From NCBI GenBank assembly GCA_029948255.1, contig JALIZF010001803.1, positions 541,501-605,500 of the forward strand: DNA of 64,000 bases, written 5' to 3'. The first letter of the stretch is position 1, and each line of letters begins with the position of its first letter. Shown here piece by piece: positions 59,301 to 64,000 of the stretch. This DNA is from Telmatactis stephensoni (lineage: Eukaryota > Cnidaria > Anthozoa > Actiniaria > Isophelliidae). Below the pieces are notes generated by a model that saw only the letters and a program-made list of their open reading frames with translations, was not told the origin of the DNA and did not search any database. A program made the position numbers and the translations under genes.

Positions 59301-60693
59301 TAAGACGCGCCTTACCGAGAAATACCTTTCTGAGCTGATGGCTCCTTAAGGCTCGATAAGGCGTCTTAGACTAAAACTGCCGTTTATACGAAGAGGTTCG
59401 CGCATTATAAAAGGCGTGGCCTATTTGGCTCGTATAAATGGTTTCTATTGATTGCTTTGTAATAGATTCTCTTGGAGCATTACGTGAAGTCTGAAGCTTT
59501 AGATGCATCACATGGTAGCGGTAGAGGACCTGTTAGACTTGAGCATCCAAGAAGACGACGAATCAGATTTGTCAGACTGGGATAGCTGGGAGGAAGAAGA
59601 AGAGGTTTGTCATGTTAATCAACAATAAATTGCTACCTTTCTACCATCTACTGTAGACTGAATCCACCTTAAGTCAGTCTGTTTCGCTCCTCAGTTGGGC
59701 TTCCTGTGGTTGGTCGCCCTATCAATGTAAAAGAGCGAAAACTTCGACAGATGGAATCAGTGTACCACAGACCCATATCACGCAAGTGTGACAAGCGTGA
59801 CATTATAATTTCTAAAATGTGGTTGTCTCTCTTCAGGACCAATCAGCATTAGTTGCTGTATTTGCGGACTTTCTACGAAACCTACAGAATATGTACGAAA
59901 CAAAGTCTGATCAAGGTATCGTCTGGTACATTAGAATTGCAAAAGTATTGGTTCTAAATATTATAATATTGAGAAACTCCTCATCTTGTAGAGCCGTCCA
60001 TTTTTAAGAAACAGTTAAAGAAATGTGAAAGGCTGGAAAGGCAGGCTATAACAAGGTACGTTAGAAATGATTTCATTTCAGTGTTGAGAAGTAGATGAAT
60101 AGATGTGAATGGGAAATGGATGAATAAATTGAATAAACTGGGTGAAATGCCACATGTATGGGCACTCCAAGTGCCAAGCTTTTGAAACACAATTATACCA
60201 AATCAAAGGGGGAAAGATTGATCCAAACCATTGAATAAATTTTAAAACATACAATTATACGATTAACTTGATTAAAAGATTCTTTCGCATTTTCTGACAA
60301 ACGACCATGACTGACAGAGTGAAACAGTGGTAAATAGCGCTAATTAAATACAATTTTGCACATATTGTTTTTACTAATTTGTTTCAGTTTTATTGTTTGC
60401 ACTCCATATACTGTAGAAGTTTCAATATCTTTGTTCTTTGTCTAGTGTGATGCAATCGTAGAGGCCTCAAAAAGGTCATTCCATTACAAGAAACCAAGAA
60501 AAGAAAGCAAACATTGACAAATTACAAAAACCTTTCAAAGGTTCTTAAGTTTTATGGTGATGTTAATAAGCTATTTATTAAAGGTCTCACCAATATTATA
60601 GGTGAGTCTTGTATTATTTTATTACAAAACCAAACTTCTTTGTACATAATAATGTTATACGTTCTGAATACGAAGTCGTATAATAGATTATAA
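38630..60693 (+). CDS. Unrecognised large HEAT/ARM-like protein (37 exons)
   Basis: This gene was assembled from 37 exons by splice sites and phase continuity; the spliced frame is about 1,325 residues up to 60601. I do not recognise the family. The N-terminus (MSQQRAASSPLMGATASSVL) is followed by helical, Leu-rich repeats typical of HEAT/ARM solenoids, for example ARLAHSLDYFTLDQAHNFYT and ESYLLAHSQLS-type helix pairs. Two Ser/Arg-rich disordered linkers follow (46457-46774 and 50896-52231), then a second helical half and an acidic segment SDWDSWEEEEED near the C-terminus. No catalytic motif, signal peptide or membrane segment is seen. The start ATG 38630 is chosen because it is the first ATG of the open exon, in context AAAAATGA. 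The 3' end is uncertain: either a terminal read-through exon ending at 60693, or splicing at 60601 to exons not found. Function unknown; a scaffold or adaptor role would be inference only. Confidence 0.82.
39085..40228 (+). other. HEAT-like gene intron 1
   Basis: AT-rich; contains four copies of the short palindrome ttgctagcaat at 39930-40010. No other structure recognised. Confidence 0.5.
40376..40463. mobile_element. Short fold-back
   Basis: agaccaacaaatgtttcaca at the left mirrors tgtgaaacatttgttggtct at the right, with a 20-base AT loop. Confidence 0.7.
40945..41125 (+). repeat. tRNA-derived SINE, copy C
   Basis: Plus-strand copy: ggcacagttggttagtgtgc, box B gagtttgattccc, then agctttaaatacccgtaaaa and ggagcactgatgg. 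HEAT-like gene intron 40291-42671. Confidence 0.8.
42039..42314. repeat. 16-bp minisatellite (tgtaaggtagacaccc)
   Basis: About 16 units of acacccctgtaaggtag/tgg in HEAT-like gene intron 40291-42671. The apparent minus-strand open frame across it (LTGVSTLQG repeats) is an artefact of the unit length. Confidence 0.9.
43850..44130. repeat. CATT tetranucleotide array
   Basis: Long imperfect cattcattcatt / cgttcgtt array in intron 43554-44343. All three frames stay open only because the unit lacks stops. Confidence 0.9.
47362..47450 (+). repeat. tRNA-like SINE head
   Basis: tagctcagttggtagagcat is an exact box A region; box B is weak (gagctcaaaag). HEAT-like gene intron 46775-47537. Confidence 0.5.
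47538..52685 (+). CDS. HEAT-like gene, exons 11-19, including an 18-base microexon
   Basis: Exons: 47538-47724, 49025-49042 (18 bases), 50165-50251, 50896-50998, 51086-51139, 51975-52018, 52099-52231, 52406-52477, 52616-52685. Exon 11 encodes WEWREGRLLAYELILKFLIA. Most of the rest is a Ser/Arg-rich disordered linker with phosphosite-like motifs (RRQSDSSPP, KRASSFSF, RQYS). The microexon encodes KQGRQ and could be optional, since removing 18 bases keeps the frame. The exon at 51975 has a NAGNAG acceptor (TAGCAG), so one Gln may be variably included. Intron 51140-51974 is a donor-like minisatellite. Confidence 0.75.
48013..48170. mobile_element. Fold-back element
   Basis: attgaagggttccatgtgaa at the left mirrors ttcacaggaaacccttcaat at the right. 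A half copy lies at 48715-48795. Confidence 0.65.
49166..49836. mobile_element. ~670-bp TIR element with nested MITE
   Basis: ataccatagaatcctggtta at the left and taactgggattctatggtat at the right are inverted repeats. Subterminal gggcttataa / ggggggcc motifs also mirror each other. It contains MITE copy 8. HEAT-like gene intron 49043-50164. Confidence 0.75.
49573..49723 (+). mobile_element. TA-flanked MITE, copy 8
   Basis: A well preserved copy with both ends. It is nested inside a larger TIR element (49166-49836). Confidence 0.75.
51205..51910 (+). repeat. 22-bp minisatellite with GTAAGT in each unit
   Basis: About thirty units of ttggtaaggtgtcagaaagtgg with agtaag/agaaag and tcag/ttag variants fill intron 51140-51974. 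Units repeatedly present GTAAGT and GGTAAG donor-like cores, and TCAG/TTAG acceptor-like triplets. Confidence 0.95.
52935..52962 (-). ncRNA. Hammerhead-like core (minus strand) in fold-back element
   Basis: On the minus strand: GTGAAGA (one change from CUGANGA), a CAAT/ATTG stem II, then GAAAC, with the same 28-base spacing as the Penelope cores. Stem III is poorly formed, so it is probably degenerate. Confidence 0.4.
52973..53000 (+). ncRNA. Hammerhead-like core (plus strand) in fold-back element
   Basis: CTGAAGG (one change from CUGANGA), a GCAAT/ATTGC stem II, then AAAAC in place of GAAAC, followed by ACA-GTGA-TGT-A. The last part gives a 3-bp stem III closed by a GUGA tetraloop and a UGUA cleavage site, as in the Penelope copies but with a different loop. 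The G-to-A change in the conserved GAAA predicts weak or no cleavage. Confidence 0.4.
53139..58460 (+). CDS. HEAT-like gene, exons 20-33: second helical region
   Basis: Exons: 53139-53190, 53344-53407, 53667-53732, 54110-54295, 54535-54612, 54729-54836, 55009-55084, 55571-55640, 55916-55958, 56033-56107, 56498-56577, 56684-56737, 57199-57277, 58319-58460. They encode WATNLELENLTCILTQILFQ, LVAETLRWFNMTPLAYIWDN, VALYIVNEIKKSIKKWLSKV, VVAMETIMLAQLSFHSSLGI and VVIFPVLIHYIEWFSEETAL. These are amphipathic helices consistent with a continuing solenoid. The last exon (58319-58460) is acidic and proline-containing, probably a linker. Confidence 0.83.
53800..54085. repeat. CCTT/CCCT pyrimidine tract
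   Basis: Low-complexity cttccttc/ccctccct run extending nearly to the acceptor at 54109, so it may serve as an oversized polypyrimidine tract. Confidence 0.9.
55088..55490 (+). repeat. Direct repeat pair of ~100 bp
   Basis: gacattttagtgtgagccat... (55088-55190) is repeated as gacattttaatgtgagtcat... (about 55395-55490), about 300 bases apart in one intron. Confidence 0.7.
56139..56285 (+). mobile_element. TA-flanked MITE, copy 9
   Basis: Both ends are present though diverged; the interior gatgtctataaaaacatttg is clear. HEAT-like gene intron 56108-56497. A tail fragment of the same family lies at about 55668-55715. Confidence 0.6.
56306..56356. repeat. GA dinucleotide repeat
   Basis: About 25 GA units in intron 56108-56497. 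Confidence 0.95.
56819..57131. mobile_element. MITE with gggttcgtac ends
   Basis: cagggttcgtac at the left mirrors gtacgaaccctg at the right; the interior repeats tcctggaaa. This end motif is common in invertebrate non-autonomous elements. Confidence 0.75.
57491..57621. mobile_element. Fold-back element
   Basis: agaccattttcaaaattact mirrors the right end aaattttgaaagtggtct, with gaggctaa...ttagcctc inside. Confidence 0.7.
57627..57917. mobile_element. Fold-back element
   Basis: actgcggtttttgatattct...gcgaactctgacc at the left mirrors gtcagagttcgcag...tactgcagt at the right. Directly adjacent to the previous element. Confidence 0.6.
58178..58269. mobile_element. Compact palindrome
   Basis: ggtttaagaacatttacaaa at the left mirrors tttgtaaatgttcttaaacc at the right. 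Confidence 0.75.
58826..58955. mobile_element. Fold-back element with ggggaggggaaa array
   Basis: agcctgcgtagcggtcctaa at the left mirrors ttagggccgctacgcaggct at the right; G-rich units fill one half and C-rich the other. Confidence 0.8.
59233..59448. mobile_element. Fold-back element upstream of exon 34
   Basis: accatttatacgag at the left mirrors ctcgtataaatggt at the right; the interior cttttagtctaagacgc mirrors gcgtcttagactaaaa. It ends 76 bases before the inferred acceptor at 59525. Confidence 0.8.
59525..60693 (+). CDS. HEAT-like gene, exons 34-37: acidic segment and C-terminus
   Basis: Exons: 59525-59604, 59837-59915, 59992-60055, 60462-60601 (or to the stop at 60691-60693 if the donor at 60602 is not used). 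Protein: EDLLDLSIQEDDESDLSDWD, SALVAVFADFLRNLQNMYET, EPSIFKKQLKKCERLERQAI, then GLKKVIPLQETKKRKQ and NYKNLSKVLKFYGDVNKLFI. For exons 34 and 37 the nearest upstream AG (59465, 60445) gives early stops, and only the second AG (59524, 60461) keeps the frame. Read-through past 60601 adds about 30 residues and reaches TAA 60691-60693, 57 bases before an AATAAA. A strong donor GTGAGT at 60602 leaves splicing onward possible. Confidence 0.7.
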
Positions 60694-60749
60694 ATGTTTG
60701 ACGTCCAGAAGGTTAGAAATATTTATGTTTTCAACATGGATTCGTGTTC

Positions 60750-60755
60750 AATAAA
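60750..60755 (+). terminator. Polyadenylation signal AATAAA for the HEAT-like gene
   Basis: A canonical AATAAA lies 57 bases after the read-through stop TAA at 60691-60693. It fits a short 3' UTR. If splicing occurs at 60601 this signal would be intronic instead. Confidence 0.5.
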
Positions 60756-61374
60756 AACATACATAATGGTGAAGACTCAGTTTTCTTTCTCTTTCCTCCC
60801 TCCCTTCCTATTGGGCGTATCAAGCCCCACTTCAAGTGACAGAGGATCTAGACTTTTTTTCCTTTTTTTCCTACCCTGAAAGATGAGGTTAGAAAAGTAA
60901 AACGCTGCTACCAGACTGGTAGCTTTAATTTTCCAGATTACAACAAACGAAAATAATTTCCTTTTATTCAAACAATAGTTAATCTCCATGATCAAACAGT
61001 TGCATAGCAAGCTTAGTTCATGGCCCATATTGTTACCAAACTATATATCTATTAGTGTAGAGCGCAGTGAGACCGGAGAGATAGCGATGCTGGGGCCGAA
61101 TGAGAGCTGGCATGTTGTAAATCGTCGCTTTTCTCCCCTATTTTATTTTTTTGGATGTTGGTCATTTTTTCCCTAGCCATTTTTCTTTACTTATCTTTGT
61201 TATTTATCCTTTCTCTTGATTTTCTCTCGTGCCTATCGAAGATTGATTTTGACACCGACAACACTTTAATAAAAACGAAAAAGGTGTGTGAAAAAAATTC
61301 CCGCAACGTGTTCTGTTGATCGTCTTGTGTTTGCGTACCACTGGGACCGATAAACGTGCGCGAAGCAACAATTT

Positions 61375-61519
61375 AGGGTGTTTTCCATTTAGTAGGACCA
61401 ACCGGCCAGAACGGCCGATTTCTTAGGACTGATTCCATCCAGAGCTAGGAATTGACATGTACCATTTAAGAACTGGCCGTTCTGGCCAATCTGTTCCACT
61501 AAATGGAAAACACCCTTAG
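61375..61519. mobile_element. Fold-back MITE (~145 bp)
   Basis: agggtgttttccatttagta at the left mirrors actaaatggaaaacaccct at the right; the interior ggccagaacggcc / ggccgttctggcc is also inverted. Confidence 0.8.
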
Positions 61520-61629
61520 TAAACGCTAAAATGACAGGAAAAATGAGCTTTTCTCACCCCTTGCGCGACATTTTAATTTTTTGTCTGACTGCAACAAACT
61601 GACAAAAAGCAAAAATTAAAATTTTGAGG

Positions 61630-61728
61630 TAGTTTCGATGAATAGCGCCAAAGTTAGCGAACGTTTCTTTTGAGAAAGCACCGACTTCGACTGCCCATAA
61701 CTGGTGCCATTCATCGAAACTTCCAAAT
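61630..61728. mobile_element. Short fold-back
   Basis: agtttcgatgaatagcgcca at the left mirrors tggtgccattcatcgaaact at the right. Confidence 0.65.
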
Positions 61729-62649
61729 TTCAATTCTTGCTAAGTTTGTTGTGTTTTTTTTCAAATATCATATTTTTGTTCCTGTTCGATTAAAATATAG
61801 AATGTCACTCAAGGGGTGTGTTAATTAAGTTAAAGAAACTCCACACTGACAGTAGTCCAGTTAGAGACCGATGAGCTTCCTGGAGTAAACCATAGATAGA
61901 TCCGGGGGGGGGGGGGATCTACTCAACCCCATTTTGAATAGGGGTGTGCCGCCGGAGTTCTAGAAACCTGACCCTGTTTAAGACACTCGAAAGTGAAAAA
62001 ATCATACACTGTTCAAGACAAAAGAGAAGAAAATCGACCCTAGCCTCGTCATTCGATTCCGATGCGTTGCATATGATTAGACAAAGACCTGGAAAATTTG
62101 ATTAATTTCCATGTATGGAAATAGTAAAGAAATATACAGGAAATATACAGGAAATTCAATTTCCAGGTAAATTGTACATTTCCATGGTGTGGAAATTTCT
62201 CGATACTGTGGAAATAACCAAGAGATATCCTAGAACGGCTGAGGAAGCGCTTTTTTGTTTATTTTGAATATAGTACCCTATCTAAGACACAAAAAGATGA
62301 TATGGCTTGGGATCTCGTCAAAATTATAGATCCTGTTTAAGATAATTTTGGGTAAAATGTATACCCTATACCCCCACGGAGATAGATTCCTTTATTTACA
62401 GAGGGTAATCCTATCAGTGACTATATACAATAATCCCTGTTATCACTAGGAGCCCTAAAAAACTCGATTTTTGTGTTGTTCTTTATGCTTTTTTCTCACC
62501 GATAATTTTGAATAATTTACGTTGACTCGAGCTTAGACAAGGCGCATTTTCGAAAAATCAGACACCTGGAGGCATTTTGGGGTAGAGGCTGGTAACAACT
62601 ATTCTAAACTGCATGATTTTTCATGCTGAATGTACGGTGGCCCACAGGG

Positions 62650-62885
62650 GCAAAACACAATGCAAAATTGCTTTGAAAACACAACAAAGTTTCGTGGAAC
62701 ACAACAATCTTTCACTGAACACAGCAAAGTTTCGTAGCACAACAAGCTTTCACTGAACACAACAAAGTTTAAATTCGTGGAACACAACAATCTTTCACTA
62801 AACACAACAAAGTTTCGTGGAACACAACAATGTCTCACAGCACACAACAAGACCCAATTCAACAATGTTTTACAGTACACAAGTC
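62650..62885 (+). repeat. Tandem cacaacaaagtttcg / caatctttcac units
   Basis: Alternating ~20-base units aacacaacaaagtttcgtgg and aacacaacaatctttcactg, about ten in all. The minus-strand frame across it is repeat-derived. Confidence 0.85.
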
Positions 62886-62999
62886 TTTCACAAGCAACTA
62901 ATTAGTTAATGATCGAGATCCGTGGACATGGAGCTTCAAAGTGGACGAATCGAACAACACTGCTAATTGTATTTGTCTCATTATGTTCTATATTGTATA

Positions 63000-63350
63000 T
63001 AACGTTTAATAACGCCGCTTGCTAAAGAAATAATGCAGCAGTTATAATACATGGTACTCGGATTTCAACCTTCTCCATTCAGAGATCGAAAAGGGCTAAA
63101 ATTCGAACTATGTTCATACCTAGGCTGTCACGAAAACGAAAACCACGTTTTATGTCGGCCGTCTTTTAACGATGTAAATCAGAAAACCGTTTTATCTATC
63201 CGGCAAACGTTTAATAGCGCTGCTTGCTAAAAATAATGCATCATTTAGAATACATTGTGTCATGTTTCGACCTTCTCCATCCAGTCCATCCAGAGAAGAA
63301 GGTTAAAATCCAGACTATGCTCATATCTAGGCTGTCAAGGAAACGATAGG
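63000..63350 (+). repeat. Tandem duplication of ~205 bp
   Basis: aacgtttaataacgccgctt... (63002) recurs as aacgtttaatagcgctgctt... (63207), both running through accttctccat and taggctgtca. Similarity is about 80% by eye. Confidence 0.75.
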
Positions 63351-63708
63351 TGTCAGTAGACAAGCACAAAGAAAAAGCATACGGACTTTAAAGACGTTTA
63401 TCAGAAAACTGTTTTTATCTATGATTATAATTGTTTTATTTAGAACATGTGTAAGAATTTTTGTTCGGGCGACGTTTGAACTCTGTCCCTACCCACAACA
63501 GACGTATGCTTACTTAAGTAAAAGAACGAAAAATTCGTCGAAATTTATCCGAATTTTCGTTACTGAAGCTCCGCGCCATCTGGAATGTGTGCATTAGCTC
63601 TGGAAATGGTAGCCACTAAGCTAAGGTTTGAAATACCAAAGTCCAACTCATAACAATTTAAGTAGTCCAAGGTTATTGCAATATTGCGTGCAACAGAACG
63701 TGTGTTAA

Positions 63709-63846
63709 CCCCTGCAACAGGCGCGCGCAATGCCCCAGAAAAAGCTCAGTTGTACTTCTGTAGCTGTTGCAAGGTTGGTATGGCTTCAGAAAAAGAACTC
63801 GTTTCTACTTCAATTCTCTTACTGTTGCGCGCACCTGTTGCAGGGT
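63709..63846. mobile_element. Fold-back element
   Basis: cctgcaacaggcgcgcgcaa at the left mirrors ttgcgcgcacctgttgcagg at the right. Confidence 0.7.
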
Positions 63847-64000
63847 CGGACACACGCACGATGCATGTTGTGTACAATGTTACAAGCTACAGGTAAAATA
63901 ACATCTTGTGTTCTGGGTTTCTACAAATTAAGCAACAAGCCCCATTAACAATAGCCTCAGCGCAGGTCGCATGAGAAAGTCCCCGGAGAAAGTCTAACAT

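Larger units (their letters stand above)
60756..64000. other. Right flank with repeats and no recognised gene
   Basis: No exon consistent with the HEAT-like gene, and no other protein-like frame, was found. Recognisable contents are the fold-backs and repeats listed separately. The remaining sequence has no identified role. Confidence 0.5.

Noticed and set aside
60446..60461. Termination of the HEAT-like gene at SVMQS-stop
   Set aside because: The acceptor at 60461 keeps frame into a clearly coding exon (NYKNLSKVLKFYGDVNKLFI), so the short ending is at most an alternative form.
1..64000. CRISPR array or bacterial operon structure
   Set aside because: The tandem repeats have no unique spacers, and the genes are spliced; the window is eukaryotic.

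Overview
This is animal nuclear DNA: AT-rich, with short exons, GT-AG introns, AATAAA signals, and introns full of fold-back elements, tRNA-derived SINEs and simple repeats. The dense introns and the protein similarity suggest a non-vertebrate metazoan (cnidarian, sponge or another marine invertebrate). The species cannot be fixed from the sequence alone. I see no bacterial features, CRISPR array or genuine tRNA or rRNA gene.

Three genes fill the window. (1) 11-34543, plus strand: the 3' 51 exons of CNOT1, scaffold of the CCR4-NOT deadenylase. The first ~165 codons lie outside the window. Every exon boundary fits GT-AG rules and every phase closes, giving 2,323 residues that follow vertebrate CNOT1 to the stop. 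(2) 37810-35976, minus strand: a two-exon GPx1-like glutathione peroxidase. It is a selenoprotein, with an in-frame UGA (37609-37607) at the catalytic position and a SECIS element 90 bases after the stop. (3) 38630 to ~60693, plus strand: a 37-exon gene for a ~1,325-residue helical, HEAT/ARM-like protein that I do not recognise. It is divergent from the peroxidase across a ~0.8-kb putative bidirectional promoter, while CNOT1 and the peroxidase converge.

The introns hold most of the unusual structure. There is a Penelope-like retroelement fragment with two 285-bp inverted arms (15842-17010), each carrying a hammerhead-ribozyme-like core, and a second inverted element (52769-53061) with the same 28-base core spacing. 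A TA-flanked ~148-bp MITE family occurs in at least nine copies. All copies that can be oriented lie in the same direction, and one is split by an ~850-bp insertion. A 1.45-kb TIR transposon has clear target-site duplications (22264-23720). Two intronic minisatellites are built from GTAAGT donor-like units. At least four copies of tRNA-derived SINEs and more than a dozen fold-back elements are also present.

The last 3.2 kb (60756-64000) contains only repeats that I can recognise.
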